A stretch of 33,428 bases of DNA, taken from the NCBI GenBank assembly GCA_011319805.1, contig SJRY01000088.1, positions 1 through 33,428 of the forward strand. The letters run 5' to 3'. Below the pieces are notes generated by a model, which saw only the letters and a program-made list of their open reading frames with translations, made no database searches and had not been told where the DNA came from. Made by a program: the position numbers and the translations under genes. Positions 20,070 to 31,091 of the stretch are shown one piece after another; the stretch's first letter is position 1, and every line of letters starts with the position of its first letter. Source of the DNA: Macrocybe gigantea (Eukaryota; Basidiomycota; Agaricomycetes; Agaricales; Callistosporiaceae).

Positions 20070-22038
20070 CTCGCATACGCATATGGGACTCTGTTCTTTC
20101 GAAGAGGCCGTAATTAAAAAGGTGACATGATTGGTCGGCGGGCCTTCACAAGCAATGACTTACTGGTGTGTTTACGGTGCTCATAGCATGTATTCATGCT
20201 CCCACTAACAAGCGTAAAGGATCCTTTCTTCAGAAACTGATGCCGATGTTAACTGATACGACCGTGTCTTTTCCGTTCGTATTCAATCCAGCCGCGTCCA
20301 AAGAACCGAGGCCGTTCAACAGCCTTTCCAGCCTATCAGCATCAGCAAGGAAGAGCATGACACAACACATAACATGCCATCTTGATACGAACGACGAGTA
20401 TTGTCTTGCAGAGAGGTGATGTCGAAGTTCTAGAAAGTCATTCAATCTAATGCCACTTCGGTCAGTGCAAACGTGCGCACTCATGTTAATAGTGATGAGT
20501 TGCTGAAGTGGGGACCGCGTGAAGTGAAGGAAGGAAAGGGAACGTCTTGTACGTTGTTCGGCGAGCGTGTGAGAGCGCTCTGGCACCGCACGACCAGCGC
20601 CTAACAAAGATTCGTCAGATGCATCACGCCATGCATGACCAGAGCGTTTTCCGCGTGTCAAGTCAGAGCACCTTCGGACCTTCAAGACATTTTCGATCGT
20701 ACCGCGTCTAACATAGTGTTGTTCCAAGGTCAAGGACTCAATTGATCACTATGAATCTGAGATGTGGAAGAGAGTCCGCTTCTCTTGGTGATAACATCAC
20801 GTTGTGAGGCTAGGAAAAGCGCTTGGGATAAGGACGGTCTGTGTTCACCTTGATCGATCGTTCAGTTTAGAGCACCCATACGTGGCTGTACTTGGAGAAC
20901 TGCGGAAGCAAGGGCGGGAGCTGGATTCGATCACAGCGAAGTCAACAGCGGGAAACATAACGCTGAATGTGACGAGGCGGCATGGCGCACATCAAGTTCA
21001 AGAGCTCAGCAAGAGCTCAGTCTACCATTGCGTATTTCGCAGGCACTGGAGCTCTTTTGGGAGTTCCATGTCAGACAGGAAAACAAATCCTCCGCTATCG
21101 AGTACCCCAAGGCAGCAGAAGTGCAGTATAAAACCTTAAGTGATTCATCCCTTGGGTGCAGCTGGTTTGGATCGTTGTTGATATAACTGTTAGTTGTTGG
21201 AAGATGATCTCGTCACGCTTGATTGGCACAATTTGGCTAGCCTTAGTCAAATTTTGTGTTGATACCCTTTATTATACGAACGATTAGAAGGAAAAGGCTG
21301 TATGACGAAATATCAACATGCACAAATGTACCAAAATTGTAGTCAGACCGTCACTGGTCACGTTCAATCCCTGAACAACTCAACCAAGTTCGCATTTTGC
21401 TGAATCCACCAAAGGCGCCAAAGGCATCGCTGTAACGTTCTGGTATTCGATTAGAGCAAGCGGTCAACCGGTCATGGCGGATCGCCGAGACCAAATTCTA
21501 CCATCTTACGGACTGAAAGACAGGGCCTGAAGGCCTGAAGGGTTGAGGGCAAATCAAATCAATTGTGGCTACCCACAATGTAGAGCGCATGACTGGGCGT
21601 TTAACTCGTGTTTGCGCCCGCATCACAGAAAGGGATAAGCCAATACATGCCGTCACTAACGCCAGGAAAACCAGCGCCCTGCAAAAAGATTGGCAACTTC
21701 ACTCCGGTGCATAGACCCCAAGACCTCAAGGCCTCAAGCTTCAAGACTTGAAACTTGAAGATCCGGATTCCGACTGAAAGCGGGAACGCAGCCTCGCTGT
21801 TCTATACCATTTAGTCCAGCCTGGCAACCTGTTCAAGACAAGGGAATGTGGCGCAACGACATTAGATCCTCTGTTGTTCCCGAATGAGTCTCGTGACCCC
21901 CCACATACGTGAATCCCTTCCATATACATTCATCTCCACAGTGCTGCCGCTGTCATCGGAGCGCCTTATCAGGTTTAAAGGCGATGCACCCTTGGAATTC
22001 TCCATGAAGGATAACCTCCCTCCGAGCTTTACTGTTCA
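20070..22038. other. intergenic, about 2 kb, no gene recognised
   Basis: The longest ORF is 20230-20733 on the - strand (167 codons) and shows no motif I know. A short hairpin-rich stretch at 21721-21762 is built of CTTCAAG/CTTGAAG and CCTCAAGG words, and a related GGCCTGAAGGCCTGAAGG run lies at about 21527. The right end should hold the promoter of the DUF4139 gene and might hold an extra 5' exon. Confidence 0.4.
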
Positions 22039-24401
22039 ATGGCGCACCTTTGTACTTTGTTTGCTTCGGACCTCCCAGTCCAGTCTGTTAATGTGTATCA
22101 ATTCAGAGGTGCAGAGATTGTACGCCAGTTCCCCGTGCAACTCAAGGTTCTTCCTCGCTGCCTTCATTTGCCTCGTCACATATTGCTGACGGTATTTCTG
22201 GGTGTTCAGAAAGGACAGAATAAAGTGGAGATCAAGAACCTCCCGAGTTCAATCGTCGCTTCTTCGGTCAGGGTATCCGGCTTTGACCAGGTGGTCAGGC
22301 TCCTCGATGTTGTCAGCACGGATGGATCTCATTACAAGACCACCTCTGGCTCGCATGCTGAAAAGCTTCGGCTCCTCGAGGCAAAGAAACACAGGCTCGA
22401 CTGCGAAAAATGGGTCAAGTCCGCTGAATGGTCGGCTCTTTATGATTACGCCCAGAAGCTGGGCGACAACATTGCGAATCGGACGGGATTCGACCTGTTG
22501 GATGAATTCAGGACAGAGAGCCAGGCGAGCATCAAACGTGTAAGTAAGATGTTAGCTCTTTTCTTCCGTGCTTGACCTTGTTCCTGTTGTCCTAGTATGA
22601 GACGCTCTGTGAGGAGATCACCCAAGTAGAAGGACAGATCGAAGAGGCAGGACGAAAGCCCAATGATGGTTCAGTCGCGGTGACTCTGGATGCAGATGAA
22701 GGCTGCACTCGGAAACTGAAGATCACCTATCGTAAGAGGAGGTTGCTCTGCGCTGCTTGGTTGGACTGATTGTGAGCCCTCTATAGGAGTTACCCTTACT
22801 ACGTCCTGGACACCATTGTACGAACTTCACACGTCGACTTCCGAAAGCGGCCAACCATCCACAGAAGTCAACCTGCATTACTATGCTCGCATCTCTCAGT
22901 CAACGGGCGAAGATTGGAAGGACGTCTCTCTCAAGCTTTCCATGGATCCCGACGATATAGTGATTCTAGGACTCGCGAATACGACCATCAAACCCGCCAC
23001 CGAAGTGCCTGACCGGAGCAGAAACAAGGATTGTTCCGCTGCCGTCCCCGCATCCTCTTCGTGGATACCCTTCTCTACTTCCACTTCGGGTGCCGCACCT
23101 TTGCCGCCTCCGATTCCACCATTGCCCCCTCTGCCCACAGGCGCTGGCTCGCTTGACACGGACTGGGGTGCCCCAGTCCCCCTAAGTCCTAGCCCTGCCG
23201 CGGCTTGGGACAACTGGGCACCGCCTCAGGCTGCTGCCGCGCCGGCCTTTGGCACAACGGCAGCAGCTCTTCCTACTCCTGCAGCTTGGGCCCCTATACC
23301 AACATCCCAAGTACCCAGCGCAGCTCCTAGCCTTGACGCATGTAGCGATGTCGGTTCTCCAGCTACAGCAAAGGAGAAGCAGCCTGAGGAGCAATTGCCC
23401 GGGAAGTCTCGAGATATGAACAAAGATAAAGGCACTGACACGAACATGATGAAAACAAAGGCGATGGCGACAGTGACAACTCTGCCTATATCGCCCGTAA
23501 ATCATACTCTTGCCACGAAGTCGTTTACTTTGGACGGAAAGCGCACTATCCTGACGGATGGCTTGGAACGCCAAGTCTTGTTGGCGGTTGTTCCATTAGA
23601 AGCTACTCTGTCCTACGCCGTTGCACCAAGGTCCGACCGGTCTGTCTATTTACAGGTGAGTACCTCAACTGAGTTTTCCCATCTGCAGCACAGTGATCAC
23701 AATCCTTGTTTGCTTTATCAGTGTCGGGTCAAGAACAGCAGTGAATACCAGCTTCTCGAGGGTTCTGTCAACGTCGTTTTGAACGATGAAACAGTCTCTA
23801 CTGATTGCATAGGGGTATCATAGTTTTCCTGACCTGTTCTTGTGGATTCTCCAGCTCAGAGTCTCTGTTTTAGGATGTGGCAGATGGTGGAAGCTTTCTC
23901 TGCACTCTTGGCGCTGACCCCCTGGTCAAAGTTTCGTACACGCAGACCACCCAAACAACACAACATACCGATATTTCGTCCTCCAAGGCCACAACTATCA
24001 TGGTGTTCACGAGGAAAATCACGGTCCACAACAAGCACACGTTTGCGATCCCTGAACTCATAGTCCATGACCATATCCCCACAATTAAAGATAAACGCGC
24101 TCGCCTTACTATACAGAAGCCGGAGGGCTTGAACGACGTAGAGCCCGAGCAAGAGGTCTCCACCAGGGTGAAATTGCTTCACCCAGATGGCAACGATAAG
24201 AGTAACGGTTCGGTGATGGTGCCAAATGCCAGCAAGCAAGCGAAAGTCATGTGGAACACTAGCCTAATTTCGCAAACGAAAAGGGACGGTAGATTCAAGT
24301 GGAAGCTCAGCCTTGGACCTGATGAGAAAGTCGAGCTGGAAGCTCAGTGGGAACTTAGGGTCCCGAGTGATGTGTCTTGGGTGGAAACCCATGGACAGTG
24401 A
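22039..24401 (+). CDS. DUF4140/DUF4139 domain protein (mucoidy-inhibitor-A-like family), 6 exons
   Basis: Exons 22039-22146, 22210-22539, 22596-22731, 22787-23655, 23722-23814 and 23874-24401 join in phase to 687 residues. The N-terminal DUF4140 part is seen as VQSVNVYQFRGAEIVRQFPV, KKGQNKVEIKNLPSSI and RLLDVVST. It is followed by a charged, probably coiled-coil stretch (AEKLRLLEAKKHRLDCEKW) and then DUF4139 with ITYRVTLTTSWTPLYELHTS, VNLHYYARISQSTGEDW, LTTRKI-like KITVHNKH and PELIVHDHIP. The family spans bacteria and fungi and has no firmly known activity. Inside the DUF4139 region, residues from about 270 to 430 form a Pro/Ala/Ser-rich insert (PPPIPPLPPLP). The first Met at 22039 gives a short N-terminus, and an upstream exon is possible. 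Confidence 0.85.
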
Positions 24402-24823
24402 TTTTGCTTCTCACCCGGGCGGAGAAAGACAAGTTGGCGGCTACAGACTCCCGTTGATGGATGAATTGTATCATGTACAGTACTATAGCTACTGTATATG
24501 CGATATGAGCAAGTTGAGTTATAAATAATGCCGGAATATATCACCTGCTGCTGGTGTCGGGTATTACGGTCAAAATGGTGTATCATGACATAAGTCTTTT
24601 GGTAAAAAGCCATGCCATAGACCACGTCTTCCTCCGGCTTGACTGCGAGGCCAGTCAGGAATGACAGAGCATAAGGCAACGTCACCCAACAGCCGTGCCT
24701 CTTTGCGCTGTTATCTCCTCAGTTATTTGATTCGAGTACTAAACCAGACCAATGCTCTTCGGTGGGCATAAAAACAATACGAGGACTCGAAACTGGGACG
24801 TATACTCAGTCCTCACTCTCGTC
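24402..24823. other. intergenic between DUF4139 gene and MDR copy D
   Basis: Holds the 3' region of the DUF4139 gene and the promoter of copy D. No coding content is seen. Confidence 0.5.
24767..24774 (+). promoter_or_regulatory. TATA-like box upstream of MDR copy D
   Basis: CATAAAAA about 50 bases before the ATG at 24824. The position is plausible; no other support. Confidence 0.35.
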
Positions 24824-26109
24824 ATGCCCAGCAAACAGCACAAAGCCCTCTTCCTCGAATCCAGAAAAGGACGTTTCGTCCTGGGAGATAATGAAACTCC
24901 CAAGCCTGGCCCAGGCGAGGTTCTCGTCAGGGTAGAACCTGCCGCGCTCAATCCCGTTGATTGGGGGGTTCAAGCATTCGGCATCATTGCAGAGGAGTTC
25001 CCGACGATCCTAGGTATAGATGCCGCTGGTATCGTCGAGGAAGTCGGGGAAGGTGTCAGCAGATTCGTCAAGGGCGATAGAATGTACGAAGATTTCTTTC
25101 AGTCATATTTGACGGCAACCGACTCTTCGTGTCTCTAGTTTTTATGCGTGCAATTTGTCAGTCACGAAAGGCGGCTTCCAGCAATACAACTTGGTTCAAG
25201 CTGACCATGCTGCAAAGGTACTGCACTTCTCTGCCAAACGGCTTTCTTTTTAGGAAATGATTTAATGCGGAATGACAGATTCCGGATAGCATCTCATTCG
25301 ACCAGGCTGCCTCTATCCCAGTCACGTTTGCCACCGCATTCATCTCCATGTTCAATGACAAGCCGTATGGTGCCGGGCTCCCCCTGCCGCTCGAGCCAGA
25401 GGCCAGAGGCCAGCAGGCAGGCCAGCCTTTCGTCGTTCTCGGAGGCGCGACTTCCGTCGGTCAATATGGTAAAACCCACAGTCCGCATATTTACTTGATT
25501 CGATCTAATTCTCATTCGCTTTTCCATCCAATAGCCATACAGCTTGGCCGACTCTCCGGATTCTCGCCCATCATCACCACAGCCTCGCTCAAACACGAGG
25601 ACTATCTCAAGTCGATAGGCGCAACTCACGTCGTCGACCGCAACCTCACGTCGTCACTCGCGGAAGAAGTTTTGAAGATCACCAAGAATCCGGTCAAGCT
25701 TGTCCATGACACAATCATGGCGCCAGAAACTCAGAACGCGGCGTATGACTTGCTGGCACCTGGAGGCGACATGCTCACTGTTGCGGCCGGCCCCGAATTC
25801 TGTGCGGTCAAAATCCATCGAGCGACAAAACGATATACTATGTCTTTGCATCCTTCTACCTTCCTCATACTCGTGAATTAGGTCTTAAGGTGTACAACAA
25901 ATTTACCGATCTATTAGCAGACGGTTCTATCCAAGTACGCGCTTTCCTCTGCTCTGCCTCTGAGTCAAATGCTCAGGCCTATCATGACAGCCTAACAGAG
26001 TCGAAATAGTACCAGGTGGTTTGAATGGGATCAAAGCCGGTTTGGAGAGAATGAAAGCAAATGGCGTCTCGGGAGTGAAGCTCATTATACACCCCAAGAG
26101 ACGATTTGA
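24824..26109 (+). pseudogene. MDR copy D: full-length enoyl-reductase-like gene with two one-base deletions
   Basis: The most complete member of the family. Exons 24824-25083, 25139-25217, 25279-25468, 25535-25934 and 25991-26109. It starts MPSKQHKALFLES and contains ETPKPGPGEVLVRV, LNPVDW, GIDAAGIVEEVGEGVSRFVKGDR, FQQYNLVQADHAAKIPD, FDQAASIPVTFATA, the Rossmann loop LGGATSVGQYA, RLSGFSPIITTASLKHEDYL, GATHVVDRN, DLLAPGGDMLTV, NKFTDLLADGSIQ and PNRVEIVPGGLNGIKAGLERM. The fold is a GroES-like MDR of the trans-enoyl-reductase/ToxD-like group, expected to reduce enoyl substrates with NAD(P)H. Relative to copy B, one base is missing at about 25812, which would truncate the protein at the TAG near 25881. 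Another is missing in the C run at 26090-26093, which removes the family C-terminus. Unless these are sequence errors, it makes at most a shortened protein. Confidence 0.75.
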
Positions 26110-26640
26110 GCCTGGCCCTCAAGATAGTAAATCACCTCCATTCAACGACCGAAGAAAAGTCGTTTGGAATCTTGGCCAAATAATTCGATGTCACACGTAG
26201 TTGAGAGCACACAACAGACATCTATATAGTAGGTGCACATTACAACTGTGAAAACGAGCGTGTACACGGAGGAAAAGAAAAAGAATACTGAGAACAAGGA
26301 CATGCGGTAATGCGAAGATGCGATTGACATAGAGCTACCCATGACTACAAAGACGACGCTTCCAGAACGTGTTTCTGGCTAAAGCGACGTCAGCATTAAT
26401 CTTGCGTCCACCTCGAAAACAGCTCCTCTCCTGACGAGTGAGGTGTCCGGCCGTGCATTGGTCTAAAATCGGCGGGACTTTGATTGTTCGGTTAGTACGG
26501 AGACACGGTTGCGATCCACAAATCTAGTCCTGCTCCCGCAAGGCCACAGGTCACAGTCAAGACTGGAATTCGACCGGGGGGAGGGGGGAAGGGAAGAAGA
26601 GAGAATAAGAAGTATGGGGAGGTCAGAGAGCGGCCAGTTT
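26110..26640. other. intergenic between convergent MDR copy D and phosphatase
   Basis: 3' flanks of both genes. If the second deletion in copy D is real, its frame would run on to a TAG at 26198. Nothing else is recognised. Confidence 0.5.
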
Positions 26641-29600
26641 CTAGCGGAGGTACTTCTCGTTCAGAGCGTGAACCTCCTTGGCCAGGTACGGCCACGTCAG
26701 CGTCCGCGCGAGTTCCTTCCTCAGCCGGCCCTCGTCTTCCCCGGCGCGCTCCTTCGCGAGCTTAATCTCCCATCCGCAAAGGTTGTACAACAGTCGCATG
26801 TTCGGCTGGATCAGCACAGACAACCTCCGCGAACGCACGATCAAATAAGCATCCACCAGCGGAAGACCGAGGTGCTTCATCACATAGGCAATCTGTTCGG
26901 GATCGAAAGACCAATCAGACTTGCACGATCTTCACCAGGAAGCCAAACTCACAGTGACGGTTGCGCTCCTCGACACGCCTACGCGACAGTGCACTAACAC
27001 CTGACCACCCTCCATCCTAGCCTTATCTATCCACTCGCAGATCGGCTCCAGCTGAGGCTCGAGCGTGTCGATCCCGTCGTCACACACGCCCTTGATGTCG
27101 AGCACCTTGATCCGGCCCTCGCGTTCCTCATACCACAGAGAACCGTGCCCGCCACCCTTGCCATGCACGTAGAATGCATTCGGACCGGTGCGGAAGGGCG
27201 ACGCCGAGAAGGAGCATGAAGACGGCACTGCAGAATGATGGTGCCCTTGTAGGTGATGCGGCGGAGGGACGAGCGCGCACTCCCCAACAGACACGACATG
27301 CGTAATACCGAGCGCATGAAGCATATAGACGTTCGACGCGTGGTTTCTGGGTGAACGAAAGAAAAAGATTTTTTTTTTTTTTTCAAAATCAGACCAAACT
27401 ATCACCACACAGAAGTGCTGGCTTGTGGACACTTACAGATTCCCCAGATACAAAAACGGTAACACCCTGCTCGGGAAGCTCCCATCGAAACGCGGATCAT
27501 TGAACCACGAGAGGTGGTCGCCCGAGAACAAGCTCGGAAGCCACGGGCTTGTCATTGCCCTTGGCCGCGTCTTGAACGTGCCACTGCTCCCGTTCGGACT
27601 CGCGCTGTCGAACGTGACCGACGCAGGCGCACTGCTGCTGCTGCCGTTCGCTCCACCAATGCCATGACCACTTCCGTCCCTCTCCATCTGTGACGGCACC
27701 ATGATAGGCGGAGTTGGCAAGTTCTCCTCATCCACTTTCCCTTCCGTGTTCTTGTCCTTTCCCTCTTGATTGGTATCGTTAGCCTGCTCTTGTGGCTTCG
27801 AAACGAGGTGTGGCCGCGGAAGCTGCGCAAACGAAACGGATTTGGCCGCAGGTCGCCCAATGACGGTCGACGACGGCAAGCGCGACGAATCCGCCGACGT
27901 CGGAGCGGCAGCAGCAGCGACCAGGTGCGAGCTCGACATACCCGCATGCCAGCTACCCTGTCTCGCCGCAGCACCAGGCCCAAACAACCTCCTCGCAACC
28001 TGCTTCTCCCTCTCCCTCTCCCTTTCTCTCTCTCTCTCCCTCTCGCGCTCCTTCTCCTCCCTCACTCGTCCTTCGATCCTCCTCAGCACGCCCAAATCCG
28101 TCTGATACACAAAGAAGCTGCGGCGCTTGACCACCTGAAGCTCGAGGTATGCTTCTGGCAACGTCAGTCCGCGCATCGCCATTAGGAGGCCCAGCGCAGG
28201 CACGGACGACTCGGTGTATCCGTCCGCGGAGTACAGCAAAATCTTCAGGGGTCGTGTCTGGCAAGCCGGGGCACGAGGTGGTGTTGATGATGATGTTGCT
28301 GGCGGTGATGATCATGGCGCTCTTGTTCGCCGAAGGACCCAGATGAAGAATGGGGCGACGGGGACGACGAGGATGGTGTGAACATCGACGTCGCAGCGTG
28401 GAACGGATTTGTGTCCGGCGACGACATCGAGTTGAAAGCGGGAGGAGCAGACGACGACAGCACTGGAGAAGTGAACGACCTCGTGCGCGGAGGCGGCACA
28501 TTGGTCATTGGCGCCAGTCCCGGCGGAGGAGCAAGCGCCTGAGCAGGCTCCGAAGTCAAAGACGATGCAAAGCCCGAGAAGGTTGGGAACGTGGGGAGCA
28601 TCGATGCGACAGAGGACCACCTCCGCGCAGACGAGCCATTTCCTGCACCGCTAGGGTCACTACTAGACGTCGGCTGAGGCTGAGGGGGTGTAGGCGTGGA
28701 AGCGACTGCAACAGGTCTCGACACTGGCTTGAGCCATTTTTCGAAAAACTTGATCACGGCCATGAGGCTCGTCGTTGTCAGCTGGTTATTCGCAGGACTG
28801 CTCGGTAGCGAAAAGTGTATCACAGAGTTTGCATTCGGCGCCGGGCGCGGGGGGATGTCCGCCAACGAAGGATACCCATCTCGTTCGGCCGCCTGTCGCT
28901 GCTGCAGACATCGCTCGACCCACATGAGATCCAGCGTCTCGAGGTGTTCCTCGATAACGCGCAGGTCCGATGCAGTAGGGAAGATAGGCATGTCAATGCA
29001 CTCGATGCAGATATCATACCCAAAACCTCGCGCGGGATCGTTGCTCCACGAATCAAACGGGTCTTCATCCTCCAATCCTCCCCGGTCCTTCTCGCGCTCA
29101 GCACCCCTCCTCCGCCTCGCTGTACTCCGCGGCACATCCTCCGAATTGCCTAAGAACACCTGCCCAAGGCGCGGGTCCCAATGCGTGTTCGTCGTCGATA
29201 GGTCCACGTCTCCAAGAGCACGATCTGGTGGCGGAGTCGTCGCGCCCGTCGGGAACACGGTGATGATCTCCGATGCTTTAGTCAAATCGCGCATCTCCTC
29301 CTTCTCGCGCTGAGCAAAGTTGACGGTGTTGGGCTCGGACACGGCGTGCACGGGATGTTGCTGCACCTCAACATCAAGCTCCATCATGTCTACGTGTCCA
29401 TCTGTCCGATCCGTGTGCACACCAGTCAAAACCGTCGCGGGGTCAAGACCAAGGCCGGCCGTCTTGGCCGCATAAGCGGGAACCTGCGGGGGCGTGCCGC
29501 CGGGCACACCATCCTTGCACAACCGCATCATAAGATGCGGCACCTCCCTCCTCATCGCCTCCTGGTCAGCGTCGAGGACAAAAACATTGTACCTGAGCAG

Positions 29601-31091
29601 CTCGTGGCCGTCTTGAGCGAGCGTAGGCGGTTGCGGTTTCTTCTTTGAGCCGGCATTGTGCATGCGCTCCTCTCGCTTCCTGTCGACAGCCTCCTGCAGC
29701 CTCCGTGCAAGGGCGATGGCGGCAGGCGTCGCACCCTTGGGCGAATACACCACGATATCGGAAAGGGTCGCATATATTGGCTACATTTGCGCCGGTTCAA
29801 GGAGACAAACAACATGACATGCAAGTTCAACGACTTTCGTTCGCAAGAGCGGGACGGAGAGAGTACTGACGACTTGAATGCCAAAGTTCCTCAGGGAGAT
29901 CCCGTCCGGCACACGGGCCGGCACAAACTCCCAACCTGCAGGTTCAGGGTCCTGTGAAGTCGCCGTTGTCTGTGCGCCATTGGCATTAATGACACCGGCC
30001 GCGTTGGGAATCGGACGTATGATCTCGCTAGGCCGAAATGTGCAGGTTAAGAGCGCAAGATCCGTTGCTTCTCTATCTTTGTTTGGTGCATATGCTGACT
30101 TCGAATTCGAGAGAACGCGAGTTGTGGCATTGACGGTGCTACAGAGGAAGGTGAGAAAGATGAGATAGGGAGAAGTAAACAAACACTGATGGTAACTGGT
30201 TCATTAATCGCGAAGGTCGGGGTTCTGAGCTTACCTTTCCGGGGTAAAGTCTGGTGAAGGGGTTGATGGGAGGGAAGCCGATATGTCGCTCATGCTGGCC
30301 GAGTCTGTCATGAGACTGGGACTGGGCGCCAAAAAGAAAAGAAAGCTGAGCATCTGAAGAGCAAGGCGAAGCGAAATCGTTCACCTAGCAGTGTCTGGGT
30401 CGGTTCTAGAAAACGTAGAAAGGTTCGAGGTCTGAATCTGGATATGAGTGAGCCGTTGAACGACGGGGTGCATGTGCTTCTTTCCGTCTTCGAGGACGAC
30501 GCGAATGCCGTCGCCCTCGACATCCGCTTCTCCGTCAATGTCCATCGGTAAAAGCGTTACCGCACCGGACTCAAAAGTCCGCTGCTGCTGCTGTTGTTGT
30601 AATTGTTGTTCAGGGGGGAACAGCTCTTCGGAGCTATCGTCGTCGTCGTCCTCAATATCAACATCGCCGTCGTCGTCGTCATCGTCATAGTACTCGCTCA
30701 AGTCGCTGTCCATCTCGCTGTCCTCCGATGGAGAAGCGCAGAAAGGATACTTCCTTCGTCGGAGCGCGACGAGGGAGCGCCCATAGCGCTTTCTGTCGGC
30801 TTCTAGGTCTTCCTCGCACACGACCCACACGAGGCCCCTGTAGGCTGGGACGCGGACGCTGCTGCCCGAGAAAAACGTGTTTTGAGCCTCATTTTCGCCC
30901 TCAAGACCATGCAAGAATGGGAAGAGGACGTGATCAGGCGGGTGAGCGAGAATATGGCTGAGATGTAGGGTAGTAAAAGTTGCCAGCGGGAGCACGCGAA
31001 CTGAGCGGTCTGCGTCTATGCTCTGGTCATCGGCAGGAACAACGGCGAGTGAGTCGAGGAGGTGTTGTGGATATGCGAGGCCGTGGTTCAT
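26641..31091 (-). CDS. PPS1: PPS1-like dual-specificity protein phosphatase, 6 or 7 exons
   Basis: Removes phosphate from Tyr and Ser/Thr residues of proteins; yeast Pps1 acts in cell-cycle control. Exons: 30385-31091, 30235-30321, 29871-30138, 27437-29780, 26953-27346 and 26641-26892, roughly 1,340 residues. The catalytic domain is C-terminal: VLPFLYLGNLNHASNVYMLHALGITHVVS, IKVLDIKGV, then the P-loop HCRVGVSRSAT (about 26962-26994), with AYVMKHLGLPLVDAYLIVRSRR in the last exon. Upstream blocks typical of the fungal PPS1 group include FGIQVPIYATLSDIVVYSPKG, FGYDICIECIDM and KILLYSADGYTESSVPALGLLM. Between the last two, inside the large exon, the frame changes within 28248-28311, a CAT/CAA-type repeat. 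Either an intron is missed or there is a frameshift. The protein is much longer than yeast Pps1 because of Ser/Pro, poly-Gln, poly-Asp and Arg-Glu repeat stretches. The start at 31091 (MNHGLAYPQ) is preferred over 31187. Confidence 0.85.
28004..28056. repeat. pyrimidine-rich CTCTCC microsatellite coding Arg-Glu repeats
   Basis: On the coding (-) strand this is GAGAGGGAGA-type sequence, read in the phosphatase frame as alternating Glu and Arg (about nine ER pairs). It is low complexity but in frame. Confidence 0.7.
30581..30712. repeat. trinucleotide-rich stretch coding poly-Gln and poly-Asp
   Basis: CTGCTG/TTGTTG and GTCGTC runs on the + strand encode, on the - strand, an acidic segment (DDDDDDGDVDIEDDDDD) followed by a Gln-rich segment (QQLQQQQQQ) in the N-terminal part of the phosphatase. 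Confidence 0.7.

Noticed and set aside
20230..20733. 167-codon ORF on the - strand as a gene.
   Set aside because: No family resemblance and no supporting context; likely a chance ORF.
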